A stretch of DNA of 64,000 nucleotides from Bacteroidota bacterium. GTDB taxonomy: Bacteria > Bacteroidota > Bacteroidia > UBA4408. Shown in pieces: positions 17,792 through 26,569 of this stretch. The stretch covers positions 38,184-102,183 of the forward strand of contig CAUJCU010000023.1 of the NCBI GenBank assembly GCA_963169745.1, read 5' to 3'. Both the position numbers and the translations under genes were made by a program. The notes beneath the pieces are model-generated. The model ran no database searches. It had not been told where the DNA came from and saw only the letters and a program-made list of their open reading frames with translations. The first letter of the stretch is position 1. Each line of letters opens with the position of its first letter.

Positions 17792-18988
17792 TTATAAAGT
17801 TAAAGAAATAATTTCTTGAACCAATTCATAAGCTACTTTTTCTTTACTCATTAAGGGGAGTACTCTCATTTTTTTATTGTTAAAAACAAAACTTACTTTA
17901 TTGGTATCTGTTCCAAAGCCGGCTCCAATGTCGTTAAGGGAATTCAGAACTATCATATCAAGATTCTTTTTTTTAAGTTTTTCTTGGGCAAAATTTTCTT
18001 CATTATGAGTTTCCAATGCAAAACCAATTAGCAATTGCCGCTTATTTTTTTTTGTCCCTAAATTCAATAGGATATCCGGATTTTTTACTAGAGAAAGTGA
18101 AATTTGTTCGGTTGTTTTTTTTATTTTTTGTTCCACAGAATGTTCTGGTCGGTAATCTGCTACGGCAGCCGCCATTACAGTAATATCAGATTCTTTAAAA
18201 TGTTCTATACAAGCGAGGTACATTTCCTGGGCTGTACTTATATTTATAAGGTGCAGTAAATTGTTTGAAGGTAAAGCTGGAACACCGGGGCCGCAAATTA
18301 AAGTAACATGTGCTCCTTGTGCTATAAATGCTTTTGCAATTGCAAGCCCCATTTTTCCTGATGAATGATTGCCTATAAAACGTACCGGATCAATTTTCTC
18401 ATAGGTTGGCCCGGCAGTAACCAAAACCTTTTTACCAATAAGTTTTGTTGTAGGTTTAAAGAAGTGTTCCAGTTGAAGCATTATGTTTTCGGGCTCAGCC
18501 ATTCGTCCTTGACCATATAAACCACTAGCTAACTCCCCTTCTTCGGCAGGAATTATAATAGTTCCTAATTTTTGTAATTTATTGATATTTTCTGAAATAG
18601 TATGATGTTGGTACATATCCAAATCCATAGCAGGAGCAAGCATTATAGGACATTTGGAGCTAAAATAGGTAGTCAGCAGTAAATTATCACAAATACCCTG
18701 AGCCATTTTTCCTATAGTGTTGGCTGTAGCCGGAGCAATTAAAAACAAATCAGCCTCAAGAGCTAATTTTACATGGTTGTTCCACTCTAAATCCTGATTG
18801 GTAAAAGTACTATATACTTTATTTTTGGATAATACCGATAATGTTAAAGGACTCACAAATTGCGTGGCATCTGGAGTCATAATTACTTGCACATGTGCTC
18901 CGGAGGTAACAAGCAAACGAACAAGTGTGCAGCATTTATAGGCAGCAATGCCGCCACTTATACCCAACAAAATACGTTTACCGTTCAT
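17792..18988 (-). CDS. coaBC: Bifunctional phosphopantothenoylcysteine decarboxylase / phosphopantothenate-cysteine ligase
   Basis: Catalyses two steps of coenzyme A synthesis. The N-terminal flavoprotein half (about residues 1-180) has GISGGIAAYK, the catalytic His in WNNHVKLA and APAMDLDMY (the conserved Asn of PXMNXXMW is replaced by Asp). The ligase half has KVLVTAGPTYEKIDPVRFIGNHSSGKMG and KKKNLDMIVLNSL. Length 398 matches the fused family. It is third in bamD-rpoZ-coaBC, an order conserved across Bacteroidota, with a 70-base gap after rpoZ. Confidence 0.95.
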   Translation of the reverse strand: MNGKRILLGISGGIAAYKCCTLVRLLVTSGAHVQVIMTPDATQFVSPLTLSVLSKNKVYSTFTNQDLEWNNHVKLALEADLFLIAPATANTIGKMAQGICDNLLLTTYFSSKCPIMLAPAMDLDMYQHHTISENINKLQKLGTIIIPAEEGELASGLYGQGRMAEPENIMLQLEHFFKPTTKLIGKKVLVTAGPTYEKIDPVRFIGNHSSGKMGLAIAKAFIAQGAHVTLICGPGVPALPSNNLLHLINISTAQEMYLACIEHFKESDITVMAAAVADYRPEHSVEQKIKKTTEQISLSLVKNPDILLNLGTKKNKRQLLIGFALETHNEENFAQEKLKKKNLDMIVLNSLNDIGAGFGTDTNKVSFVFNNKKMRVLPLMSKEKVAYELVQEIISLTL

Positions 18989-19058
18989 TTTACTGAGATT
19001 GTCAGTTTCACTTTATACCAAAATCTTCTTAATGAAGAGTCTGTTATTTGCTCCTAAA

Positions 19059-19382
19059 TTATTCGGAAATTTCGGGCTTACGCACATAAATTTTATCTTC
19101 CAAAAACTCTTGAACAGCAATAAGAACAGGCTTTGGAAGCTTTTCATAATGCCTTGAAATTTCAATTTGCTCGCGGTTTTCAAAAATCTCTTCCAAATTA
19201 TCAGAAGTAGAGGCAAACTCACTTAGCTTGGATGAAAGCTCTTCCTTCATTTCAACAGCAATTTGATTGGAACGCTTGGCAATAACGGTTAATGACTCAT
19301 ATAAATTACCTGTTTTTGCATCAATATCACGTAAGTCGCGGGTAATTGTAGTGTTTTCAGCGTTAATTTTTTTGTAGCTCAT
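19059..19382 (-). CDS. rpoZ: RNA polymerase omega subunit (Bacteroidota Rpb6-type)
   Basis: A 107-residue protein resembling the Bacteroidota form of the omega/Rpb6 subunit: TITRDLRDIDAKTGNLYESLTVIAKRSNQI is the conserved N-terminal helix segment that clamps the beta-prime C-terminus. The family is commonly annotated as hypothetical or 'RNA polymerase Rpb6'. It starts 4 bases after the bamD stop and precedes coaBC; this neighbourhood supports the call. Confidence 0.88.
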   Translation of the reverse strand: MSYKKINAENTTITRDLRDIDAKTGNLYESLTVIAKRSNQIAVEMKEELSSKLSEFASTSDNLEEIFENREQIEISRHYEKLPKPVLIAVQEFLEDKIYVRKPEISE

Positions 19383-19386
19383 GGAT

Positions 19387-20211
19387 TTAATTTATTGGTG
19401 ATTTAATTTTATTGTTTTTCATCATACGTATAGAGGCCTCCATTATTCCGGAGGCAGCGCTATAATGCTTTCCTGTTGGGAATGTATCTAAATATTTCTG
19501 ACACAGCTCTTGTGTGGTTATTAAGCGTTCGGCCATTTTTGATTCAATACTATTAATTGCCAGTAAATGAGCTGATTTTAGTTGTAAATAAGCCACCTCT
19601 TCTCGATATTTACTATCCGGAAAATCTTTCTGAAAGTTTTGGAAAGATACAATAGCAGCCTTGTAGCTCCCAATATTGTAGTATAATTTGCAAACATCAA
19701 ATGCCTTATTCTCTAACTTAAAACGCAGCTTATCAATAATCTGATTGCACTCTTGCAGGTGTTTGCTTTGTGGGTATAGGTTAATAAAAATCTGCATTTC
19801 CTGAATGGCGCTAAGCGTGTTTGCCTGATCTAAAGTATAAGGTGGAGAGGTTAAATAAAAGCAATAGGCACTTAAAAAGGTTGCCTCCTCAGTATATTGG
19901 CTATGAGGATAGGTGCGTGCAAAATCTTTAAAGTAATAGCTGGCTAGTAAATAATCTTCTAACTGGTAATTGGTTTGGGCAAAGTAATAATGTATTCTTT
20001 CGGCTCTAACGGTGCCTCTCATTACTGTTACTAACTCTTCTAGCAAAGGTAGGGCTCGTGAATAATCCTTTTTATCGTAATACTCAATAGCCTTTTTATA
20101 CTTAAGTTCATAATCTGAGCTTTTAAGGAGCTTCTGGTAACTTCCTTTGCAGGAATACAAGACTATACTGCCTAATACCAGTAAACTAAATAAAAGCCTC
20201 TTTTTTAACAT
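19387..20211 (-). CDS. bamD: Outer membrane protein assembly factor BamD (lipoprotein)
   Basis: A TPR lipoprotein of the BAM complex that inserts beta-barrels into the outer membrane. I start it at the ATG at 20211: the longer reading frame would begin with a TTG that is part of a TAnnTTTG element. The signal peptide ends with lipobox LYSC (lipidated Cys21). TPR pairs follow, including KAIEYYDKKDYSRALPLLEEL, ASYYFKDFARTYPHSQYTEEA and AAIVSFQNFQKDFPDSKYREE. About 274 residues, typical of BamD/ComL. First gene of bamD-rpoZ-coaBC. Confidence 0.93.
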   Translation of the reverse strand: MLKKRLLFSLLVLGSIVLYSCKGSYQKLLKSSDYELKYKKAIEYYDKKDYSRALPLLEELVTVMRGTVRAERIHYYFAQTNYQLEDYLLASYYFKDFARTYPHSQYTEEATFLSAYCFYLTSPPYTLDQANTLSAIQEMQIFINLYPQSKHLQECNQIIDKLRFKLENKAFDVCKLYYNIGSYKAAIVSFQNFQKDFPDSKYREEVAYLQLKSAHLLAINSIESKMAERLITTQELCQKYLDTFPTGKHYSAASGIMEASIRMMKNNKIKSPIN

Positions 20212-20217
20212 AGCCTG

Positions 20218-20225
20218 CAAAGGTA
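20218..20225 (-). promoter_or_regulatory. Putative -7 promoter element TACCTTTG of the bamD operon
   Basis: Exact TAnnTTTG on the minus strand, only 6 bases before the bamD ATG at 20211, implying a very short or absent 5' leader. No clear -33 box. Confidence 0.5.
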
Positions 20226-20444
20226 CAAAAAAACTCGTAATTAAATCTTAAAAAGGTGTAACAATTTATTTTTCAGCAAGTTGTTGTAACTATTTTGTTA
20301 TTAAAGTAAAGTACATGGCAGTCTTTATCAAGTATGTTTAGCGTGTATTTCGGGCTAAGGGGTTTATATTTACTATATGTTAAACAAATAGTATCTTTTC
20401 TTTGAGAAAGGCTTTATGTTCCTGAATAAAAATTAAAGGCCATT

Positions 20445-21659
20445 TCAAAATTCACTTACACTTTTTAGTTTTCGGGCTAAAAATAAACTGATGAAGGTGG
20501 CAATTAATGCAAAGTACCCTATCCAATTATAATGTAACAAACTTCCATTTTCTGTTTTTACCAAAATAAAACCTCCCAATACAGAAGCTAAACTACTTGA
20601 AAATTGCTGTACACAGCTATTTATACTCATAAAGCTGCCTCTTTTTTTGGGCTCTAAAGCTGTTGTAATCATAGTTGTGGCAGGTATCATACGGCCTCCA
20701 ATCATAACCATAAATAGTGTAGTCACTAGCAGTGCTACCCAAAGTGGAGCAGAACCCAAATCGGTAATGCTCAAAATAGGGAAAGCGGAGAGTAAAACAG
20801 CCCAAACAAAAACCTTCAGGTGTCCGTGTTTATCAGCCCATCGGCCAATTAACGGGAGGGTAAAAATAGTGCTTGCCCCCCCACATAAGTAAATGAGTGG
20901 TAACTGATCTTCACTAAAACCTACATTGTAAACCATATAAGGGCTAATAAAGGGGATAATACTGAATTGCCCAAAAACAAGTAAACTCATCATTACTAAA
21001 GCCTTTACAGCATTTTTATCGGTAATTATACTGCGTATATTGCTGATTGCCGAGGGGCGTGTTTGTTTATCTTGAATATGAGCTCGAATTGAAGGCACTG
21101 TTTTAATGATTAACAGCGTAACTATGCTGGTAATGGCCGACAGGAATAGAAAAGGAGCGTTCCAATTTAATTGATTAGCAATCCAAAGGCCTATGGGAAC
21201 GCCTAAAACTGATGCTATTGAAAAGGCTGTCATTACCATACCCATTGCTGATGCCCTTCGTTCAATTGGGATAATATCACTTACGATAGACAATACCAAT
21301 GCGCTCAGTATTCCACCAAAAGCCCCTGCAAAAATTCGGGCAGCCATGAGTGAATGATAATTAGGAGATAATCCACAAGCCAAAGTGCCTATGGTAAGTC
21401 CTATATAAGCAACTAGAAGTACATTTTTACGGTCAAAACGATCTATAATAAAAGCCCCTACCAAGCCACTTATTCCGGCACTAAAAGTATAACTAGCTAC
21501 CAGCAAACTAAATTGCTGTGGACTGATTCCAAAAATCCGTATAAGTTGAGGCCCTAAGGGCATCATGATCATGAAATCAACAATATGGGTAAACTGTGTG
21601 GCCGTTAAAACCAGCAGAATCAACTTTTCTCTGTCAAACAAATTACGTACTAATTTCAT
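20445..21659 (-). CDS. MFS transporter (DHA1/AraJ-like)
   Basis: A 404-residue inner-membrane permease with about twelve hydrophobic segments. The N-terminal half has FIIDRFDRKNVLL, the GxxxDRxxR-type loop between helices 2 and 3, and the C-terminal half has a related loop, IGRWADKHGH. Overall it resembles proton-coupled drug or arabinose-type efflux permeases of the DHA1 group. Substrate unknown. It is flanked by a 230-base non-coding gap before bamD (20221-20444, nothing clear seen) and the divergent tRNA-Gly gene, so it appears monocistronic. Confidence 0.9.
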   Translation of the reverse strand: MKLVRNLFDREKLILLVLTATQFTHIVDFMIMMPLGPQLIRIFGISPQQFSLLVASYTFSAGISGLVGAFIIDRFDRKNVLLVAYIGLTIGTLACGLSPNYHSLMAARIFAGAFGGILSALVLSIVSDIIPIERRASAMGMVMTAFSIASVLGVPIGLWIANQLNWNAPFLFLSAITSIVTLLIIKTVPSIRAHIQDKQTRPSAISNIRSIITDKNAVKALVMMSLLVFGQFSIIPFISPYMVYNVGFSEDQLPLIYLCGGASTIFTLPLIGRWADKHGHLKVFVWAVLLSAFPILSITDLGSAPLWVALLVTTLFMVMIGGRMIPATTMITTALEPKKRGSFMSINSCVQQFSSSLASVLGGFILVKTENGSLLHYNWIGYFALIATFISLFLARKLKSVSEF

Positions 21660-21766
21660 TCCGGTTGAAGTGTACTTGTATAAAACTCCACATGAGGCAA
21701 AATGGGGCGCAAATGAACAAAAAAGATAAGCTCACTACTCCTAAAAATAATTAAATCATAAAATAT

Positions 21767-21796
21767 TTTGCTGGAATAAAAAAAGATGTACTTTTG
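21767..21796 (+). promoter_or_regulatory. Bacteroidota-type promoter for tRNA-Gly/tRNA-Leu: TTTG / N18 / TACTTTTG
   Basis: TTTG at 21767-21770 and TACTTTTG at 21789-21796, 18 bases apart; the tRNA-Gly gene starts 14 bases after the -7 box. Confidence 0.72.
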
Positions 21797-21810
21797 TCGT
21801 CCCAAAACAA

Positions 21811-21883
<73 letters not shown>

Positions 21884-21952
21884 CATTTCAAATCGCCCTC
21901 ATAAAGGAGGGGTTTGATTATCCACAAGCCGGAATTTCCGGTTAACCTGTTT

Positions 21953-22037
21953 GCCCGGGTGGTGGAATTGGTAGACACGCAGGACTTAAAATCCTGTGGC
22001 CATTGCGGCTGTACGAGTTCGATTCTCGTCCCGGGTA
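21953..22037 (+). tRNA. tRNA-Leu (anticodon TAA)
   Basis: An 85-base class II tRNA with a long variable arm: acceptor GCCCGGG/CCCGGGT (G1:U72 wobble), anticodon loop CTTAAAA (anticodon TAA, codon UUA), T-arm GAGTTCGATTCTC, and discriminator A as usual for leucine. It lies 69 bases after tRNA-Gly and is probably co-transcribed. Confidence 0.97.
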
Positions 22038-22165
22038 CAACAAAAATTAATTTCAGCTCCTACTTTTGTATTTCTGAGTGCTCAAATTCATTTTTTGCTA
22101 TCAAATTAAATTATCTTGAACCTTAATTAAATTAAGGAAGTAGAAATACATTGTTGCAGTCTAAA

Positions 22166-23080
22166 TTATATCTTTTTCAAGAAGTGTGATATAAAGCGGT
22201 ATAAATTAAAGTCAGTATCTTCAGAAGCATCTAATAATGCTGCTTTCAAAGTACTTTTATCAATTTTTTTCATCACCTCATTTTGAATAAGCTTATATGC
22301 TTTTTCGAGTAATAGATAGTCTTTTAGGGTGTTTTGTTTCAGCTTTAGCTGGTCGTTGCAGGCGGTAAGTAATTCAGTAATTCCCTCCTTACGGGTAGCA
22401 ATTGTTTTTACAACATGGGGGGTTCTCCCATTTTTTATAGGATGTCGTAATAAAGTTGAAAGGTTTCTTAAGTAGGTATCTGCCCCTGGGCGGTCCGCTT
22501 TATTTACAACAAAAATATCGGCAATTTCCATTACTCCTGACTTGAGTTGCTGAATTTCGTCACCCGCTTCAGGTACAAGCACAAGCACCGTAACATCGGC
22601 CAATCCTACAATTTCTATTTCTGATTGCCCCACCCCTACTGTTTCAATAATAATATAATCAAAACAAGAGGCTCTTAAAATATCAGTAACTTCAATAATT
22701 TTTGCAGAAAGCCCTCCTAAAGAGCCCCTACTGGCAAGGCTTCTAATAAAAATATGGGGGTTTCCAAAGTGCTCACTCATTCGTATTCTATCTCCCAAAA
22801 TAGCTCCCAAATTAAAAGGAGAAGTTGGGTCAACGGCTAATACCCCAATTTTTTTATTTTGAATTGCTAGATCATGCAATAAAGCATTAACCAAGCTGCT
22901 TTTACCCGCACCCGGTGGGCCTGTAATTCCAATTACCGGAATTTGCTTATTAATTTTAAGTGAAGTTAATAGTGTGTTGCTTCCTTCAAGATCATTTTCA
23001 ACCAAGGTAATTCCCCGACTTATGGCTTTAAAGCTGCCTTCATGTAACTCGTAAAGTAATGAGGTTATTTTGTTATTCAT
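22166..23080 (-). CDS. meaB: Methylmalonyl-CoA mutase-associated GTPase MeaB
   Basis: A G3E-type P-loop GTPase that protects and helps load adenosylcobalamin into methylmalonyl-CoA mutase. Motifs: P-loop GITGPPGAGKSS (GPPGAGKS at 54-61), VDPTSPF, RSLASRGSLGGLS (switch region), IIETVGVGQSE and the guanine-specificity NKAD. I start it at the ATG at 23080; an upstream in-frame TTG is part of a TAnnTTTG element. The protein is 304 residues. No mutase subunit lies nearby. Convergent with the tRNA-Leu gene. Confidence 0.95.
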   Translation of the reverse strand: MNNKITSLLYELHEGSFKAISRGITLVENDLEGSNTLLTSLKINKQIPVIGITGPPGAGKSSLVNALLHDLAIQNKKIGVLAVDPTSPFNLGAILGDRIRMSEHFGNPHIFIRSLASRGSLGGLSAKIIEVTDILRASCFDYIIIETVGVGQSEIEIVGLADVTVLVLVPEAGDEIQQLKSGVMEIADIFVVNKADRPGADTYLRNLSTLLRHPIKNGRTPHVVKTIATRKEGITELLTACNDQLKLKQNTLKDYLLLEKAYKLIQNEVMKKIDKSTLKAALLDASEDTDFNLYRFISHFLKKI

Positions 23081-23095
23081 TTTTACACTTCTGTG

Positions 23096-23103
23096 CAAAG
23101 ATA
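23096..23103 (-). promoter_or_regulatory. Putative -7 promoter element TATCTTTG upstream of meaB
   Basis: Exact TAnnTTTG on the minus strand, 15 bases before the ATG at 23080. It supports that start over the TTG inside this element. Confidence 0.5.
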
Positions 23104-23220
23104 TTATTTGAATTGGGTATTATGAGTACATCAAAGTACTTAAAAAAATGCAAATTAGCTTAATTACAAAAAAGAAGGCATCAAAATTGTTTATCTTAGG
23201 GGCAAAATTAAGTTCTGCCT

Positions 23221-25275
23221 ATGCGCTTTTTATTTCCGGGTTTTCTTGCTGCATTAGGCTTTTTGGCTATTCCTATTATTGTACACCTTTTTAATTTTGT
23301 TCGATACAAGAAAATTCATTTCTCTAATGTACACTTTCTTAAAGAAGTAAAAGAGCAAACCCAAAGTCGGTCGCGTCTTAAGCATTTATTAATTTTAGCC
23401 GCCCGATTATTAGCCGTTTTGTTTTTAGTATTTGCTTTTGCCCAACCATACATTCCTATAAAAAACAGTATAGTAAAAGAAGGAAGTAAAGCTGTTAGTA
23501 TATACATTGACAACTCTTTTAGTATGGAATCGATAGGTAAAAATGGAACCTTGTTGGATGAAGCAAAAAAAGATGCTCTTGATGTTCTTAAATCGTTTAG
23601 TTCAACAGATAAATTTCAATTGCTTACCAATGATTTTTCGGGGAAACACCAACATTGGGTAAATAAAAAGATTTTTTCCGAAATGTTAGATGAGGTAAAA
23701 ATAAGCCCTGCAGTTCGAAGTTTTCAAGAAATTATTGATCGCCAAAAAGACATGTTTGAAAGTACACCTGATCCAACACAACTATCATACATTTTTAGTG
23801 ATTTTCAAAAAGGTGATTTTAATTTGGTGGGCTTAAAACCCGATACCAATGTAAGCTATCAGCTTGTGCCATTAAGCGGAAATAAAGTTCCCAACGTGTA
23901 TATTGATTCCTGTTGGTTTAACACACCTGCTCGGCAATTCAACCAGCCTGAAGTATTGGAAGTGCGCCTCATTAACACAGGCGATCAAGATGCTGAAAAC
24001 ATTCCCATTAAACTCCAATTGAATGGTGAGCAAAGAGCGGTTTCCAGCACTTCCATCAAAGCTCGTGGAAATGTGACTATTCCCTTGTCATTTACCCATA
24101 AAGAAAGTGGACTGGTAAACGGGCAGGTACAAATTACCGATTATCCAATAAGCTATGACAATACCTATTATTTTTCATATGAAGTGAAGAAAAAAATTAA
24201 GTTACTTATTATAAATCAGGAAGATGAAAATTCTTATTTGAACAAGTTATTTTTAACAGATAATTTATTTGAAGTTACACAAGCTACAACAAAAAATATT
24301 GATTATGGAAGTTTTAACCATTACGACTTACTCATAGCAAGCAATCTTGATGAGTTAAGCAGTGGGCTTTCTGACCAATTAAAACAAGCTATTGAAAATG
24401 GTTTAAATGTTTTGGTTTTTCCGGGAACTAAAATTCAAATGGAAGAATACAATGCCTTTTTGCGTACATTCTCTGTGTCTTTGATGCCTTTGGATACAGC
24501 AATGGTTAGTGTAAGTAAAATAGATTACAAGCACCCCTTATATAAAGACGTTTTTGATGTTTCAAAGATGAAAAATGCTGTAATAAACTTACCTCAAGTT
24601 AATAAACATTATCCGTTAAGCACTCATAATCAAGGGAATCAGGAAATACTCATAAATTTGAGTAATAATGATGATTTTTTGGTTCAGTTTTCGTACGGCA
24701 AAGGCAATCTGTTTTTTTGTGCAAGTCCTTTAACCGATGGTTATAGTAATTTTCAACGTCATGCTATTTTTGTTCCTACGCTATATCGTATAGCTCTTTC
24801 GGGAAATACAGGAGACCCCATTTTTTACACTATAGGACACTCTCGGGCAATAGTTCTCAACTCTTCTAGGCTACCGGAAGATCCGGTTTTTCATATCCAA
24901 TCATTGGATGGGAAAAGCGACTTTATTGCTCAAACCAGCTCAAGTGGTTTTGGCTTTATGATTAATGCTGATAAACAAATTAAAGAAGCGGGAAATTATT
25001 TTATTAAAGGAAATGCCGGTGATACCTTAAAAGGAGTTAGTTTTAACTATAATCGTACAGAATCAAGGAGTGATTTTTATACTTCAAATGAGCTTGAAAG
25101 TGGAGCAACAGAATTACATCTTAACAACCTTAAGATAATTGATAAAGGAGTAAAAAATATGGCAGCCGCTTTACTTCAAATTAGCAAAGGCACACAATTA
25201 TGGAAATGGTGTGTAATTTTTGCTTTACTTTGTTTAACAGCAGAGATAGCTATTATTAGATGGATGAAAGGATAG
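23221..25275 (+). CDS. BatA-domain / VWA-like membrane protein
   Basis: A 684-residue protein with the N-terminal BatA ('aerotolerance regulator') domain: one membrane helix at residues 5-25, HLFNFVRYKKIHFSNVHFL, then a second helix near 60-80. A von Willebrand A-like region follows with VSIYIDNSFSMES, which keeps the DxSxS MIDAS pattern, then a large periplasmic part and a C-terminal helix (about 660-680). Bacteroidota commonly carry such single proteins outside the Bat operon; their function is uncertain, perhaps assembling surface or periplasmic complexes. It is followed after 17 bases by the dihydroorotase homologue and is likely co-transcribed. Confidence 0.82.
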   Translation: MRFLFPGFLAALGFLAIPIIVHLFNFVRYKKIHFSNVHFLKEVKEQTQSRSRLKHLLILAARLLAVLFLVFAFAQPYIPIKNSIVKEGSKAVSIYIDNSFSMESIGKNGTLLDEAKKDALDVLKSFSSTDKFQLLTNDFSGKHQHWVNKKIFSEMLDEVKISPAVRSFQEIIDRQKDMFESTPDPTQLSYIFSDFQKGDFNLVGLKPDTNVSYQLVPLSGNKVPNVYIDSCWFNTPARQFNQPEVLEVRLINTGDQDAENIPIKLQLNGEQRAVSSTSIKARGNVTIPLSFTHKESGLVNGQVQITDYPISYDNTYYFSYEVKKKIKLLIINQEDENSYLNKLFLTDNLFEVTQATTKNIDYGSFNHYDLLIASNLDELSSGLSDQLKQAIENGLNVLVFPGTKIQMEEYNAFLRTFSVSLMPLDTAMVSVSKIDYKHPLYKDVFDVSKMKNAVINLPQVNKHYPLSTHNQGNQEILINLSNNDDFLVQFSYGKGNLFFCASPLTDGYSNFQRHAIFVPTLYRIALSGNTGDPIFYTIGHSRAIVLNSSRLPEDPVFHIQSLDGKSDFIAQTSSSGFGFMINADKQIKEAGNYFIKGNAGDTLKGVSFNYNRTESRSDFYTSNELESGATELHLNNLKIIDKGVKNMAAALLQISKGTQLWKWCVIFALLCLTAEIAIIRWMKG

Positions 25276-25292
25276 CCTAAATACATACCACC

Positions 25293-26552
25293 ATGAATAA
25301 TTTTATTATTAAACAAGCAATTATTATTGACCCCAATAGTAAGTATCATCTACAAAGAAAAGACATACAAATACACCAAGGTGTTATTGAGATAATTGCA
25401 GATACTATTGCTCCTGATTCATTACAAGCTGAAATTATTGAGGGAAAAGACCTGCACGTATCTCCGGGTTGGATGGATTTAAGAGTTAACCTTTCTGACC
25501 CCGGATTTGAATATAAAGAAACCTTAGAAAGTGGAGCTCAAGCGGCCATTCATGGTGGTTTTACTGCTGTTGCCTGCATGGGGACAACCGCTCCGGCATT
25601 ACATAGTAAATCACAAATTGAATATATAATAAATAAAAGCAAGCACTTACCTATTCACATTTTTCCCGTTGGGACAGTTACTGTAAATGCCCAAGGGAAT
25701 GACTTAGCCGAGCTTTATGATATGGCATTAAGCGGAGCCATTGCTTTTTCAGATTATAGAAATGCACTTGCTAACCCTGATCTTTTACAGCGTGCATTAC
25801 AATATAGCAGTGGTTTTGACAAAATAATAATTCAATTACCTTCCGATAAGAAAATTGCAGGCTCTGGAAGTATGAATGAAGGAATTGTTAGCACTAAACT
25901 TGGCCTAAAAGGAATCCCTAACTTGGCCGAAGAACTTATGTTACAGCGCGACTTAATGATAGCTGCGCACCATCGTACCAGCATCCATATTGGCGGCATT
26001 AGTACTGCTGGTAGTGTAGAACTTATTAAGGCTGCAAAGAAAGCCGGAGTAAAAGTAACTTGCGATGTTCATGTTGTTAATTTGGCGTTAACCGATGAAG
26101 CGCTCATGGATTTTGATACCAATTACAAAATAATGCCCCCTTTACGTACTGAAAAGGACAAAAAGGCTCTAATTGAAGGATTAAAAGATGGAACCATTGA
26201 TGTTATTTGCAGTGACCACAGCCCTGAGGATACCGAAAGCAAAGTTAAAGAATTTGATACGGCTGCTTTTGGAATGATTGGACTAGAAACTTTTTATGGA
26301 ATATTGAATAAGGCTATAGGAAAAGAATTAAGTGTGGATCAAATTATCGAAAAAATTGCCATAAACCCACGAAAAATATTTGATATCCCGATACCAACTG
26401 TTAATCTGAATCAAAAAGCTGAATTAACTTTATTCTGCCCGTCAGAAACATGGACTTACAGTACCGAAAACGGTTTTTCAAAATCAAAGAACAGTCCGTT
26501 TAATAAAGTAAAATTAACGGGTAAGGCCGTAAGAACAATTCTGGCCAAGTAA
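25293..26552 (+). CDS. Dihydroorotase-like amidohydrolase lacking metal-binding residues
   Basis: A 419-residue class I dihydroorotase homologue (PGWMDLRVNLSDPGFEYKE, AAIHGGFTAVACMG, CSDHSPED). In active enzymes the first motif is DxHxHxRDPG; here the two metal-ligand histidines are Arg64 and Asn66, and the usual Arg is Ser68. The SDDG-type motif around the bridging Asp reads AFSDYRN. This pattern indicates a pseudo-dihydroorotase, as known in some lineages where an inactive homologue structurally supports aspartate transcarbamoylase; that role here is inference. A separate catalytic dihydroorotase should then exist elsewhere in the genome. It follows the BatA-domain gene and is convergent with pyrF (17-base gap), a suggestive pyrimidine neighbourhood. 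Confidence 0.85.
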   Translation: MNNFIIKQAIIIDPNSKYHLQRKDIQIHQGVIEIIADTIAPDSLQAEIIEGKDLHVSPGWMDLRVNLSDPGFEYKETLESGAQAAIHGGFTAVACMGTTAPALHSKSQIEYIINKSKHLPIHIFPVGTVTVNAQGNDLAELYDMALSGAIAFSDYRNALANPDLLQRALQYSSGFDKIIIQLPSDKKIAGSGSMNEGIVSTKLGLKGIPNLAEELMLQRDLMIAAHHRTSIHIGGISTAGSVELIKAAKKAGVKVTCDVHVVNLALTDEALMDFDTNYKIMPPLRTEKDKKALIEGLKDGTIDVICSDHSPEDTESKVKEFDTAAFGMIGLETFYGILNKAIGKELSVDQIIEKIAINPRKIFDIPIPTVNLNQKAELTLFCPSETWTYSTENGFSKSKNSPFNKVKLTGKAVRTILAK

Positions 26553-26569
26553 GCATATTACCTATGTCT

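Noticed and set aside
20218..20220. TTG as bamD start
   Set aside because: It lies inside the TACCTTTG element; the ATG at 20211 gives a standard lipoprotein signal.
22121..22137. Inverted repeat CCTTAAT-TAA-ATTAAGG after tRNA-Leu
   Set aside because: A 7-bp AT-rich stem without a U-run on either strand; not enough for a terminator call.
23096..23098. TTG as meaB start
   Set aside because: It lies inside the TATCTTTG element; the ATG at 23080 gives the family N-terminus.
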